From Limimaricola pyoseonensis (GTDB taxonomy: Bacteria; Pseudomonadota; Alphaproteobacteria; Rhodobacterales; Rhodobacteraceae): a DNA stretch of 64,000 bases. The translations under genes were made by a program, and so were the position numbers. The notes below the pieces were generated by a model. That model saw nothing but the letters and a program-made list of their open reading frames with translations, had not been told where the DNA came from and did not search any database. The stretch lies in assembly GCF_900102015.1 (NCBI RefSeq), contig NZ_FNAT01000011.1, positions 16,207 to 80,206 of the forward strand, given 5' to 3'. Positions 7,605 through 16,323 of this stretch are shown one piece after another; positions within the stretch are counted from its first letter, which is position 1, and each line of letters opens with the position of its first letter.

Positions 7605-9368
7605 TTGTCAATTCATGGATACGTGGCGGAATTGCCAAGATTTGCAGCGATATGTTTGGGGCTGGCCCTTGGGGCCGGGGGCGCTGGCGGCGCGGCGGCG
7701 GAGGATTACGTGACGCGTCGCGCGGCGCTGATCGCCGCTCTGGCCGAGGCGCCCGAGTCCGCCTCGCCGGCGCGGCCGCTGCTCGACCTCGCCGCCCTGT
7801 CGCTGTCGCATGGCCTGCTGCCCGAGGGGCGCTCCTTCCTCGATCGGCTCGGGCCCGATGACACGCTCGATCCGGCCCCGCGCCTCGCGCGGCACAAGCT
7901 GGCGCTGCTGGCCTGGGCGCTCGACGGGCAGAGGGTGCCGGCGGACCGGCCCGAGCGCGCGCTGCTCGAGGCCGAGGCCGAGGACGGCTGGGCCGACCGG
8001 CCGCTGCACCTCGCGCTCGACCGGGCCCGCTCGGGCGACGCGGCCGCCGCCGCGCCGCATCTGGGGCTGGCCGAGATGCGGCTCGACGCGCTGCCGCCGG
8101 CCGTGGCCGAGGCGCTGCTGCCCGAGCTTCTGCAGACCGCGATCGATGCCGGCGCCTGGGAGACCGGGCAGGCGTTGGCGCGACGCTTCGACCGTCATGC
8201 CGGCCTGCGCGGCGGCAGCGCCTACCGCTACCTTCTGGGCCGCGCCGCCGCGGCGCATGGCGATCTCGTGCTGGCCTTCGACAGCTTCGCGCTGTCGGCC
8301 GAAGGGGCGGATGCCTGGGCCCAGAGGGCCCGGATCGCGCTGATCGATCTGGGCCGCGACAGCGGCGCGCTGCAGGTCGAAGACGCCCGCAGCCTGCTCG
8401 AGCATGCCCGCCGCCAATGGCGCGGCGACGAGCTGGAGCTGGCGGTGCTGGAGCGGCTGGTCGAGGCCGAGCTGGACCTGGGCGACCGTGTGGCCGCGCT
8501 TTCGGTGCTGGGCGAGATCATCCGCCGCCACCCCGGCAGCACGGCCGCCGAGGCCGCCGGCCCGCGGGCCGACCTGCTGATCACCGCGCTCTACGAGGCC
8601 GGCGCCGCGGGCGAGCTGCCGATCGCGGGCTTCGTCGCCGCGCATCGCCGGCTGGCCCCCGAGTTCATGTTCCGCCCCGGCTTCGCCCCGGCGACCGAGG
8701 CGCTCGCCGCGCGGCTGCTCGAGGTCGGCGCCACCGATGCCGCGGCGCGCGAATACCGCATGCTGCGCGATCAGCTCGCGGTGCAGCGCGATCTCGACCT
8801 CGCGGAGGTCGCGCCCGGCCGCATCGCCCGGCTGGCGCTGGACGAGACCGAGGCGCTGCTGCAGGGCGGGCAGGCCGACCGCGCCGCCGCGGTGCTGGCC
8901 GAGGCCGAGCCGATGCTGACCGCCGATCTGGCCGACCGCGCCGCGCTGTTGCGCGCGCGGCTGCACAGCGCCACGGGCGAAAGCGACGCGGTGATCGCCA
9001 CCCGCATGGGCGCGCCTTCCGAGGGCTACCTGCTGATCCGTGCCCGTGCGCATTTCGCGCGCGGCGAATGGGCCGAGGCGCGCGACGCCTACGCGGCGCT
9101 GCGCGCGCGGCCGGGGGCCGAGGTTCCGGCGGGCGACGAGATCAACCTGCTGCTCGCCGCGCATCGCGCCGGCGACGCGGCGCTGGTCGAGACGCTGCTC
9201 GCCGACGCGCCCGCGCTGGTCGGCCGGCCCGAATGGGCCGAGGTCGCCCGCCATCTCGCGCCGGCGCCGCCACTTGCGCTGCCGCTGCGCCAAAAATCCG
9301 CCCAAGACCGGGTGCAGACTGCCGCCGACGCCTTGCGCCGGCTCGAACTCGTCGCGGGGGACGGCTGA
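7605..9368 (+). CDS. Periplasmic helical-repeat (TPR-like) flagellar-cluster protein
   Basis: 587 residues. An N-terminal signal peptide (hydrophobic FAAICLGLALGAGGAGGAAA, cleavage near residue 32) precedes ~550 residues of Ala/Leu/Arg/Glu-rich helices with a TPR-like rhythm, such as LLEVGATDAAAREYRMLRD and LLQGGQADRAAAVLAEA. There is no catalytic motif. The start is TTG with AAGGA 6 bases upstream; GTG at 7623 is an alternative. It sits between the flgF block and flgE and is probably co-transcribed with flgE. By size, location in the periplasm and neighbours it could be a stator or rod accessory protein comparable in position to rhizobial MotC, but I see no sequence proof. Confidence 0.65.
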   Translation: MSIHGYVAELPRFAAICLGLALGAGGAGGAAAEDYVTRRAALIAALAEAPESASPARPLLDLAALSLSHGLLPEGRSFLDRLGPDDTLDPAPRLARHKLALLAWALDGQRVPADRPERALLEAEAEDGWADRPLHLALDRARSGDAAAAAPHLGLAEMRLDALPPAVAEALLPELLQTAIDAGAWETGQALARRFDRHAGLRGGSAYRYLLGRAAAAHGDLVLAFDSFALSAEGADAWAQRARIALIDLGRDSGALQVEDARSLLEHARRQWRGDELELAVLERLVEAELDLGDRVAALSVLGEIIRRHPGSTAAEAAGPRADLLITALYEAGAAGELPIAGFVAAHRRLAPEFMFRPGFAPATEALAARLLEVGATDAAAREYRMLRDQLAVQRDLDLAEVAPGRIARLALDETEALLQGGQADRAAAVLAEAEPMLTADLADRAALLRARLHSATGESDAVIATRMGAPSEGYLLIRARAHFARGEWAEARDAYAALRARPGAEVPAGDEINLLLAAHRAGDAALVETLLADAPALVGRPEWAEVARHLAPAPPLALPLRQKSAQDRVQTAADALRRLELVAGDG

Positions 9369-9453
9369 TGCCGCCCGCCGCCAAGATCCGGCGCCAAGGC
9401 GCCACAGTGCCGTCGGGCCCGTACGCCCGCGATGTTCAAGAAGGACGCGTGAC

Positions 9454-10761
9454 ATGAGTATTTCCAACGCGATGCAGACCGGTGTGAGCGGTCTGCGGGC
9501 CAACGCCACCGCCGTGGGGCGGATCTCCGAGAACATCGCCAACGCCAACACCGACGGCTACCGGCGCAGCTTCGTGCAGATGGTGACCAGCTCGACGCTC
9601 AGCTCGGCCGCCGCACCGGCGCCCGCGGGCGTGCGCGCCATGCAAAGCCAGGACGTCAGCCTCGAGGGCGCGCTGCGCGCCACCGAGCGGCCGACCGACC
9701 TCGCGATCGGCGGCAACGGCTTCTTCGTGGTCACCAAGCAGCCGAACGACCCGGTCGAGGCGAACTACATGCTGACCCGGGCGGGCTCCTTCCTGCCCGA
9801 CGAAAACGGCAACCTGCGCAACGCCGCCGGCTACTACCTCGCGGGCTTTCCCTACGACCAGACCGCCTCGCTCGGCGTGATCGACCGCAACCAGTTCGAG
9901 GGGATGCGCACGGTCAATCTCGGCAGCCTGTCGCAGACCGGCTCGCCCACCGCCGCGATGACCGTCGCCGGCAACCTGCCGGGGCAGCAGACCGGCCAGG
10001 CCGATCCGGGCGAGCCGTTCCTGAGCTCGGCGGAGTTCTACACGCCGCTGGGCGAGGCGCAGCGACTGCAGTTCTCCTGGCAGCCGACCGACCAGGAAAG
10101 CACCTGGGACCTGTCCTTCGCGCATGAGGACGGCACGCAATACGGCGACGTGCGGGTGAAGTTCCACAACAGCGGCCCGCTGGCCGGGGCGCCCGAACTC
10201 TACTCGAACGGCAACTCGACCGCCGTGGCGCCCTCGGCCTTCACCTTCGACCCGGCCACCGGCACCGCGACGCTGACCATCGAGAGCGGCGACGCGCCGC
10301 AGACCGTCACCGTGGCGCTCGGCGCGCCCGACGAGCACAGCGGCATGACCCAGTTCGCCGGCGACTACTCGCCGCTGAAGATCACCGCCGACGGCGCCGA
10401 GAGCGGCGTGCTGGTGCGCACCGAGATCGACGAGCGCGGCGATGTCTACGGCGTGTTCAACAACGGCTCGCGCAAGCCGCTCTACAACATCCCGCTGGCC
10501 GAGGTGGCCAACCCCGACGGGCTTCTGGCGACCGACGGCAACGCCTACCTCGTGTCGCGCGCCTCGGGCAACTTCCGCCTGAGCCAAGCGGGCGAAGGCT
10601 CGGCCGGCACGTTGACCTCGGGGGCGCTCGAAAGCTCCAACGTCGAGGTGGCGCAGGAGCTGACCGACCTGATCCAGACCCAGCGCGCCTATTCCTCGAA
10701 CGCCAAGATCGTGACCACCGTCGACGAGATGCTCGACGAGACCACCCGACTGAAGCGCTGA
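9454..10761 (+). CDS. flgE: FlgE flagellar hook protein
   Basis: 435 residues. The rod/hook N-terminus is MSISNAMQTGVSGLRANATAVGRISENIANANTDGYRR in segments over residues 1-40. The middle is a beta-rich hook domain. The C-terminus GALESSNVEVAQELTDLIQTQRAYSSNAKIVTTVDEM is diagnostic of FlgE/F/G-type axial proteins. FlgE polymerises into the hook. The start at 9454 is set by AAGGA 8 bases upstream and by the family N-terminus; the longer open frame to 9040 is only overlap with the preceding gene in another frame. It begins the hook-filament block flgE-flgK-flgL. Confidence 0.95.
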   Translation: MSISNAMQTGVSGLRANATAVGRISENIANANTDGYRRSFVQMVTSSTLSSAAAPAPAGVRAMQSQDVSLEGALRATERPTDLAIGGNGFFVVTKQPNDPVEANYMLTRAGSFLPDENGNLRNAAGYYLAGFPYDQTASLGVIDRNQFEGMRTVNLGSLSQTGSPTAAMTVAGNLPGQQTGQADPGEPFLSSAEFYTPLGEAQRLQFSWQPTDQESTWDLSFAHEDGTQYGDVRVKFHNSGPLAGAPELYSNGNSTAVAPSAFTFDPATGTATLTIESGDAPQTVTVALGAPDEHSGMTQFAGDYSPLKITADGAESGVLVRTEIDERGDVYGVFNNGSRKPLYNIPLAEVANPDGLLATDGNAYLVSRASGNFRLSQAGEGSAGTLTSGALESSNVEVAQELTDLIQTQRAYSSNAKIVTTVDEMLDETTRLKR

Positions 10762-10818
10762 ACGCGGGGGTGACGGGCCGCAGAAGGCGCCCGAACCCGA
10801 CCCCACCGGAGAATCGCA

Positions 10819-12243
10819 ATGAGCATTACCGGCGCCTTCCTGAACGCCCGGAGCGGCCTGGCCGCTGCCGAGGGCTGGGCCGACATCGCCGCGACCAACA
10901 TCGCCAACGCCAACCGCACCGGCTATGCCCGGCGCAGCGCGCCGCTGACCCAACTTCCGGGCGGCGGCGTCGCGATGACCGGCTTCCAGCGCGCCAGCGA
11001 CGCCGCGCTCGAGCAGGCACATCGCAAGGAGATGGCGCGCGTCGCCACGCAGCACGCGACCGCCTCGGCGCTCGAGGTCTATGCCGCGACGCTGGGCGAG
11101 ATCGATTCGCAGACCGGCATCCCGGGGCGGATCGCGCAGTTCCAGAGCGCGCTCGACACGCTGGCGGCGACGCCCTCGGACCCGGCGCTGCAGGAGGCCG
11201 CGGTGCGCGCCGCCGATGGCGTCGCCGCCTCGCTGCGGTCTGCCAGCAGCACCCTCCAGCGCAGCGAGGAGGGGCTGCGTCAGGCGGTGGTCGAGGACGT
11301 GGCCGAGATCAACGCCCGGCTGGCCAAGGTGGTCGAGCTGAACCAGCAGATCGAGGGGCAGCAGTTCGGCACCGAACGCCGCGCGATGTTCGAGGACCAG
11401 CTGTCGGAAAGCCTCGACGGGCTGGCCGAGCTGATCGACGTCCGGGTCCAGCATGACGGCGCCGGCCGGATCTCGGTCTACACCGCCGCCGGCGCGGCGC
11501 TGGTCGAGGACAACACCCTCTATTCGCTGGAGTTCGACACCGACGCCACCGCGGCGCGGCTGAGCGTCAACGGCGTCGACATCACCCCCGGCATCGAGGG
11601 GGCGCGCGGCTCCGAGGAGGGGGCGCTGGCCGGGCGGCTGGGGTTTCTCGCCCGCGACCTGCCGCGCATGGAGCTGCAGCTCGACGAGCTCGCGCGCGGC
11701 CTCGTGATGGGCTTCGAGCAGGCCGATGCGACCGTCAGGGGCGTGGCGGGGCAGGCCGGGCTCTTCACCGATGACGGGTCGGCCTTCAATGCCATGCAGG
11801 TCACCGGGCTCGCGGGTCGGATCGCGGTGAACGAGGTGGTGACCGCGGAGGGCGGCGAAAGCTGGCGGATCCGCGACGGCATCGGCGCGGCCGGGCCGGG
11901 GCCGGCCTCTGACGGCACCCAGCTTCTGGGCTTCGTCGCAGCGCTGACCCAGACGGAGGAGTTCGACGCGACCGCCGGGCTTGGCACCCGCCGCACGATC
12001 GGCGACTTCGCGGCCGGCGTGGTTTCCGCCCATCAGCAGCTGCGCAACGACGCGCTGGGGCGGGCGGAGGCCTTCGCCGCCGGCCGCGACGCCATCCAGA
12101 GCTCGCGCCAGTCGGTGCAGGGCGTGAACGTCGACGACGAGCTGCAGCAGCTGATGCTGATCGAGCAGAGCTACGCCGCCAACGCCACGGTGATGAAGAC
12201 GCTGGGCGAGATGCTCGACACGCTGCTGAACGCGGTCCGTTAA
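10819..12243 (+). CDS. flgK: FlgK hook-filament junction protein 1
   Basis: 474 residues. The N-terminal axial motif is MSITGAFLNARSGLAAAEGWADIAATNIANANRTGYARR in segments. Next comes the long coiled D0/D1 helix pair of FlgK with DVAEINARLAKVVELNQQIE, and the C-terminal SVQGVNVDDELQQLMLIEQSYAANATVMKTLGEML. FlgK joins hook and filament. GGAG lies 7 bases upstream of the ATG. It is followed by flgL after 12 bases. Confidence 0.94.
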   Translation: MSITGAFLNARSGLAAAEGWADIAATNIANANRTGYARRSAPLTQLPGGGVAMTGFQRASDAALEQAHRKEMARVATQHATASALEVYAATLGEIDSQTGIPGRIAQFQSALDTLAATPSDPALQEAAVRAADGVAASLRSASSTLQRSEEGLRQAVVEDVAEINARLAKVVELNQQIEGQQFGTERRAMFEDQLSESLDGLAELIDVRVQHDGAGRISVYTAAGAALVEDNTLYSLEFDTDATAARLSVNGVDITPGIEGARGSEEGALAGRLGFLARDLPRMELQLDELARGLVMGFEQADATVRGVAGQAGLFTDDGSAFNAMQVTGLAGRIAVNEVVTAEGGESWRIRDGIGAAGPGPASDGTQLLGFVAALTQTEEFDATAGLGTRRTIGDFAAGVVSAHQQLRNDALGRAEAFAAGRDAIQSSRQSVQGVNVDDELQQLMLIEQSYAANATVMKTLGEMLDTLLNAVR

Positions 12244-12255
12244 GGAGGGATTGCC

Positions 12256-13320
12256 ATGATCACGATGTTGCGGACCCTGTCGACGATGCAGTCGAACCTG
12301 AACGGCCGGCGCCAGGTCGCCGATCTGAGCCGGCAGCTGCAGGAGGCCGGGCAGGAAGCCACGACCGGCGTCAAGTCCGACCGCTACCGCGCGCTCGGCA
12401 GCCGGGCCGAGGGCGCGATGATCACCCGGGCGCGGCAGAGCCGGCTCGAGGGCTTCGCCAGCTCGAACGCCACGCTCGACCGGCGGCTGGAGATGATCGG
12501 CCGGAGCCTCGACGACATGCGCGAGAGCCTGCAGACCGTGCTGACCCTCGCGGCGCCCAACCTCGGCGAGCAGACGGTGACCGGGCCGCAGCTCCAGGCC
12601 GCGGCCGAGGTCGCGCTGGCGCAGATCACCGGCCAGGTCAACCGCAGCTACGAGGGCGTCTCGCTGTTCGCCGGCGTCGAGAACGGCGTGCGGGCCCTGC
12701 AGCCCTTCGACGAGCAGAACCCGGCCACCGGCCTGTCGCCGCGCGACGTCGTGGCGGGGGTCGTCGGGGCCGGACCCGGCAACGCGGCCGCCGCCGCGAC
12801 CATGGCCGACGATCTGGCTGCGAAGTTCGACGCCGCGGCCCCCGGTCCCGACAGCTATGCCGCGACCTTCTACAACGGCGCGGCCCGCAACGGGGACGGC
12901 AAGGGCCTGCAGGCCCGGATCGACGAGGAGGAGATCCTCGACTACGGCGTCCAGGCCGACGACCCCGCCTTCGCGAACCTCGTGCGCGGCCTGTCGATGC
13001 TGGCCGCGGTCGATGTCGGCGACCTCTCCGACGAGACCGCGCAGGTCTGGGTGAACCGGGCGGTCGAGGCGATGGAGCGGGGGCGCGACGGGCTTCTGTC
13101 GGCCGAGACCCGGATCGGCGCGCAGCGCCGCCATCTCGAAAGCACGATGCAGGCGCAAGACGCGCGGCTGACCCTCTACCGCCAGCAGGTCAACGAGCTG
13201 GAGGGCGCCGACCCCTACGAGGCGGCGACCCGGCTGACCCAGCTGCAGACCCAGCTCGAGGCCAGCTACGCCGTCACGGCGCGGCTGTCGAAGCTGAGCT
13301 TCATCGACTTCATGCGGTGA
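12256..13320 (+). CDS. flgL: FlgL hook-filament junction protein 3
   Basis: 354 residues of flagellin-like fold: N-terminal helices (LRTLSTMQSNLNGRRQVADLSRQLQEAGQEATTGVKSDRY region) and C-terminal helices (IGAQRRHLESTMQAQDARLTLYRQQVNELEGADPYEAATRLTQLQTQLEASY region), with the mid part containing YEGVSLFAGVENG. FlgL sits between FlgK and the filament. A strong AAGGAGGG ribosome binding site precedes the ATG by 7 bases. It is the last gene before a 129-base gap containing an inverted repeat. Confidence 0.92.
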   Translation: MITMLRTLSTMQSNLNGRRQVADLSRQLQEAGQEATTGVKSDRYRALGSRAEGAMITRARQSRLEGFASSNATLDRRLEMIGRSLDDMRESLQTVLTLAAPNLGEQTVTGPQLQAAAEVALAQITGQVNRSYEGVSLFAGVENGVRALQPFDEQNPATGLSPRDVVAGVVGAGPGNAAAAATMADDLAAKFDAAAPGPDSYAATFYNGAARNGDGKGLQARIDEEEILDYGVQADDPAFANLVRGLSMLAAVDVGDLSDETAQVWVNRAVEAMERGRDGLLSAETRIGAQRRHLESTMQAQDARLTLYRQQVNELEGADPYEAATRLTQLQTQLEASYAVTARLSKLSFIDFMR

Positions 13321-13326
13321 CGCTAG

Positions 13327-13366
13327 TGGCATGAACAGGGTGCATGAATGCCACCTGTTCATGCCA
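13327..13366 (+). repeat. 13-bp inverted repeat between flgL and flgI
   Basis: TGGCATGAACAGG (13327-13339) and CCTGTTCATGCCA (13354-13366) are perfectly complementary around a 14-nt spacer, which itself contains a partial copy (GCATGAATGCCA). It lies 6 bases after the flgL stop and ~85 bases before flgI. No U-tract follows, so it may be a weak terminator, an mRNA-stability stem or a protein-binding site for the flgI promoter. Confidence 0.6.
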
Positions 13367-13449
13367 ATCTTTGCAACTGTTCTTGATGCCGGGGCGGCCC
13401 CGGCGCTAGCCTGCCCATGATGGCATCACCTGCTCGGAGCCCCCTTGGC

Positions 13450-14577
13450 ATGATCGCACGACTGAGCGCGCGGATACCGGCCCTGGCGCTGGCCATCGCT
13501 CTGGCCATGGGGCCGGGCGGTCTTGGCCCGACGCCCGCCGCGGCCGACGTGCGCATCAAGGACATCGCCAGCTTCGAGGGCGTGCGCGAGAACCAGCTCG
13601 TGGGTTACGGGCTCGTGGTCGGTCTGAACGGCACCGGCGACAGCCTGCGCAACGCGCCCTTCACCGAGCGTTCGATCGAGGGGATGCTGGAGCGGCTGGG
13701 CGTCGGCAACCTGACCGACGAGCAGATGCGCACCCAGAACACCGCCGCGGTGATGGTCACCGCCATGCTGCCGCCCTTCGCGCGGCGCGGCTCGACCATT
13801 GATGTGGTGGTCTCCTCTCTCGGCGACGCCTCGTCCCTGCGCGGCGGCACCCTGATCGTCACGCCGCTGACCGGCGCCGACGGCGAGGTCTACGCCGTGA
13901 GCCAGGGGCCGATCGCGGTGGCGGGCTTCGCGGCGCAGGGCGCCAACGCCTCGATCGTCGAGGGCGTGCCCACCGTTGCCCGGATCGAGAACGGCGCCAC
14001 GGTCGAGAACGAGATCGACTTCCGCCTGGCCGAGATGAACAGCATCCGCATCGCTTTGCGCACGCCCGACTTCACCACCGCCAAGCGGGTCGAGCAGGCG
14101 ATCAACGCGCATATGGGCGGCATCGCCAAGACGCTCGATTCCGGCACGATCGAGGTCCGCTCAGCCGCCAAGACCGACATCCCCGGCATGCTGGCCGAGA
14201 TCGAGGGCCTGACGGTGCAGCCCGATTCGGTCGCCAAGGTGGTGATCGACGCGCGCTCGGGCACCATCGTGATCGGCGCCGACGTGCGCATCGCCGAGGT
14301 GGCGGTGAGCCAGGGCGGCCTGACCGTCATCGTCAAGGAAGAGATCGAGGTGTCCCAGCCCGAGCCCTTCTCGATCGGCAACACCGTGGTGGTGCCGCAG
14401 ACCGAGGTGGCGGTCGAGGAGCAGGAGGCGCAGTTCTCGATCCTCGAGGGCGATGTCAGCCTGCAGCGGCTGGTCGACGGTCTGAACGCGATCGGCGTGA
14501 CCGCGACCCAGACCATCTCGATCCTGCAGGCGATCAAGGCCGCGGGTGCGCTGCATGCCGATCTGGAGATCATCTGA
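13450..14577 (+). CDS. flgI: FlgI flagellar P-ring protein
   Basis: 375 residues with a signal peptide (MIARLSARIPALALAIALA..., cleaved near AAA-D), giving a mature protein that starts DVRIKDIASFEGVRENQLVGYG. The signature VVGLNGTGDSLRNAPFTERS and the C-terminal VSLQRLVDGLNAIGVTATQTISILQAIKAAGALHADLEII are diagnostic. FlgI forms the periplasmic bushing around the rod with FlgA as chaperone. I prefer the ATG at 13450 (GGAG 10 bases upstream, normal signal peptide) over the ATG at 13417. Its stop overlaps flgJ by one base. Confidence 0.95.
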   Translation: MIARLSARIPALALAIALAMGPGGLGPTPAAADVRIKDIASFEGVRENQLVGYGLVVGLNGTGDSLRNAPFTERSIEGMLERLGVGNLTDEQMRTQNTAAVMVTAMLPPFARRGSTIDVVVSSLGDASSLRGGTLIVTPLTGADGEVYAVSQGPIAVAGFAAQGANASIVEGVPTVARIENGATVENEIDFRLAEMNSIRIALRTPDFTTAKRVEQAINAHMGGIAKTLDSGTIEVRSAAKTDIPGMLAEIEGLTVQPDSVAKVVIDARSGTIVIGADVRIAEVAVSQGGLTVIVKEEIEVSQPEPFSIGNTVVVPQTEVAVEEQEAQFSILEGDVSLQRLVDGLNAIGVTATQTISILQAIKAAGALHADLEII

Positions 14578-14879
14578 TGGACCCGACCCTTACCGCCATT
14601 TCGCCGCGCCAGCCGGCCGCGCGCCTTGAGGCGACGTCGACCGGGGCGGTCTCCGACAAGGCGCGCGAATTCGAGGCGATGTTCCTCGCTCAGACCGTGG
14701 ACGAGATGCTCAAGAGCGTTGATCTCGGCGGCATCGGCGGCGGCCACGCCACCGAGCAGTGGCGCAGCTTTCTCGCCCGGGCCTTCGCCGACGAGATGGC
14801 GGCGCAGGGCACGACCGGAATCGCGCAGAACATCCAGCGGGCAATCGACCAGTACGGCAAGGGGGAGGGCGGCGCATGA
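14577..14879 (+). CDS. flgJ: FlgJ-type rod-binding protein (rod cap domain only)
   Basis: 100 residues covering only the Rod-binding domain: AREFEAMFLAQTVDEMLKSVD, then a Gly-rich turn and FLARAFADEMAAQGTTGIAQNIQRAI. The C-terminal muramidase domain of enterobacterial FlgJ is absent, as in other alphaproteobacteria, where the wall-cutting activity is a separate protein. Here that partner is the SLT enzyme at 29598-30368. Start and stop overlap with flgI (1 base) and the flgN-like gene (4 bases), which implies tight coupling. Confidence 0.9.
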   Translation: MDPTLTAISPRQPAARLEATSTGAVSDKAREFEAMFLAQTVDEMLKSVDLGGIGGGHATEQWRSFLARAFADEMAAQGTTGIAQNIQRAIDQYGKGEGGA

Positions 14880-15268
14880 GCGTCCAAGACGACATCGACG
14901 CGCTGATCGAACTGCTCGAGGAGGAGATCGCCGAAGTCGGGCAGGGCCGATTCGACGGTCTCGCCGAGGCGATGGTCCGCAAGCAGGCGTTGAGCGATTC
15001 GATCGAGGCCGCCACTGGCGAGATCGAGGCCGCGCTCGCCCCCGAAGATGATGAGGCCGAGGCGCTGCGCGACCGGCTCGACCGGCTCTCGGCGCTGGCG
15101 GCGCGCGACATGGCGCTCCTGCAGCGGATGGCGCAGGTTTCGGGCGAGGTCGCGCGCGACATGAAGCGCCTGCGCGACCGCCACGGGCTGGGCGGACTCT
15201 ATGGCTCCGACGGCAAGCGTGGCCGCGACGCCACGTTATCTCCGGCCTCCATGGATAAATCGGTGTAG
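14876..15268 (+). CDS. FlgN-like flagellar export chaperone (tentative)
   Basis: 130 residues, almost entirely helical and acidic: DDIDALIELLEEEIAEVGQGRFDGLAEAMVRKQALSDSIEA in segments, then RDMALLQRMAQVSGEVARDMKRLRDRHG. This is the layout of FlgN, the small cytosolic chaperone of FlgK and FlgL. It follows flgJ with an ATGA overlap and precedes flagellin. FlgN is poorly conserved, so the call rests on size, coiled-coil character and context. Confidence 0.62.
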   Translation: MSVQDDIDALIELLEEEIAEVGQGRFDGLAEAMVRKQALSDSIEAATGEIEAALAPEDDEAEALRDRLDRLSALAARDMALLQRMAQVSGEVARDMKRLRDRHGLGGLYGSDGKRGRDATLSPASMDKSV

Positions 15269-15327
15269 TGCCACAAACGCGCCCCAATTCAACACTTTAA
15301 CAAACCTACCGCGGCGGAAGAGCCGAC

Positions 15328-15358
15328 ATCGTCAGAAAGACGATCGAACAGTCAGAAA
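15328..15358 (+). promoter_or_regulatory. Flagellin 5' leader: small hairpin and direct repeats
   Basis: In the leader before the flagellin ATG, ATCGTC (15328-15333) pairs with GACGAT (15339-15344) around an AGAAA loop. GTCAGAAA occurs twice, 20 bases apart (15331-15338 and 15351-15358). A GCCGACAT box at 15322-15329 resembles a sigma-28 -10 element at 6 of 8 positions, but a good -35 is not obvious. FlbT, encoded just downstream, is known in Caulobacter to act on flagellin leader RNA, so this leader is a plausible target. Confidence 0.35.
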
Positions 15359-15371
15359 CTGGAGAATGACC

Positions 15372-16316
15372 ATGTCTTCGATCCTCACCAACAACTCCGC
15401 GATGTCCGCCCTGTCGACCCTGCGGAACATCAACCAGGGCCTGAGCAACACCCAGGACCGCATCTCGACCGGTCTCAAGGTGTCCTCGGGCAAGGACAAC
15501 GCCGCCTACTTCGCGATCTCCGAATCGATGAAGGGCGACAGCTCGATGACCAAGTCGGTCAACGAGAGCCTGACCCTGACCAAGAACTCGGTCGCGACCG
15601 CGCGTCTCGGCGCCGAGCAGTTCTCCTCGCTCGCCTCCGAATTCCGCAACAAGGTGGCCTTCGCCCAGGAGAACAAGGGTGGTCTCGACGAGATCGAGGC
15701 CGACCTGACGCGTCTCGTGGCCGACATGGACGCGATCATCTCGCAGTCGACCTTCAACGGCGACGACCTGGTCAACGCGTCGGGCGGCGACGGCCTCGGC
15801 GGTGCCGCGACCGGTGACAGCTCGTTCGCGGCGGACGGCACCTATACCGGCGAAACCACCGCGAGCGGTGCCGCGGCCTCCCGCAACGTCGTCAGCGGCG
15901 TGAGCCGTGACGCTGCCGGTGCGCTGACGACCACCACGATCTCTGTGGCTCCGGTCGATCTCAACGCCGAGCGTGAGATGTTCCGCGCGATCGCCGACGG
16001 CTTCGCGGGCAAGGCCGGCTCCGCCACCGGTGAAGCCTACCTGACGGCGGTTCTGAGCCGCGCCGATACCGCGCAGAGCAACGCCGTCAGCGCCGCAACC
16101 ACCCTCGGCCAGGCCGAGAAGTCGATCGAGACCCAGCAGGAGTTCCTGACCAAGCTGGCCGACAACCTCGACAGCGGCGTGGGCGCGATGGTCGACGCCA
16201 ACATGGAAGAGGAAGCGGCCCGCCTGCAGGCGCTGCAGGTCCAGCAGCAGCTGGCCTCGCAGTCGCTGTCGATCGCCAACCAGGCGCCGCAGAACATCCT
16301 GAGCCTGTTCCGCTAA
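15372..16316 (+). CDS. fliC: Flagellin
   Basis: 314 residues. The N-terminal D0/D1 region is conserved (SSILTNNSAMSALSTLRNI, then NTQDRISTGLKVSSGKDNAA and FAISESMKGD), as is the C-terminal one (KSIETQQEFLTKLADNLDSG, then EEAARLQALQVQQQLASQSL and IANQAPQNILSLFR). The middle (~135-190) is short, Gly/Ala/Thr-rich and variable. It forms the filament. The ATG at 15372 is chosen because GGAG lies 7 bases upstream; the ATG at 15366 is too close to it. It is followed by flaF and flbT, its regulators in alphaproteobacteria. It is the only flagellin gene in the window. Confidence 0.96.
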   Translation: MSSILTNNSAMSALSTLRNINQGLSNTQDRISTGLKVSSGKDNAAYFAISESMKGDSSMTKSVNESLTLTKNSVATARLGAEQFSSLASEFRNKVAFAQENKGGLDEIEADLTRLVADMDAIISQSTFNGDDLVNASGGDGLGGAATGDSSFAADGTYTGETTASGAAASRNVVSGVSRDAAGALTTTTISVAPVDLNAEREMFRAIADGFAGKAGSATGEAYLTAVLSRADTAQSNAVSAATTLGQAEKSIETQQEFLTKLADNLDSGVGAMVDANMEEEAARLQALQVQQQLASQSLSIANQAPQNILSLFR

Positions 16317-16323
16317 ACCTCCC

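Noticed and set aside
9436..13362. Very long minus-strand open frame (~1300 codons) antisense to flgE-flgK-flgL
   Set aside because: It is antisense to three clearly identified genes, has Arg/His/Gly-rich composition typical of shadow frames in GC-rich DNA and shows no domain.
13327..13380. Possible sigma-54 promoter (TGGCA...TTGCA) before flgI
   Set aside because: The GG and GC doublets are not 10 bases apart and the bases that match belong to the inverted repeat. No other good sigma-54 site was seen before flagellar genes.
15269..15320. CtrA-type TTAA-N7-TTAA site before flagellin
   Set aside because: Only one TTAA half-site is present (near CTTTAACAAAC); the second half is missing at the right spacing.
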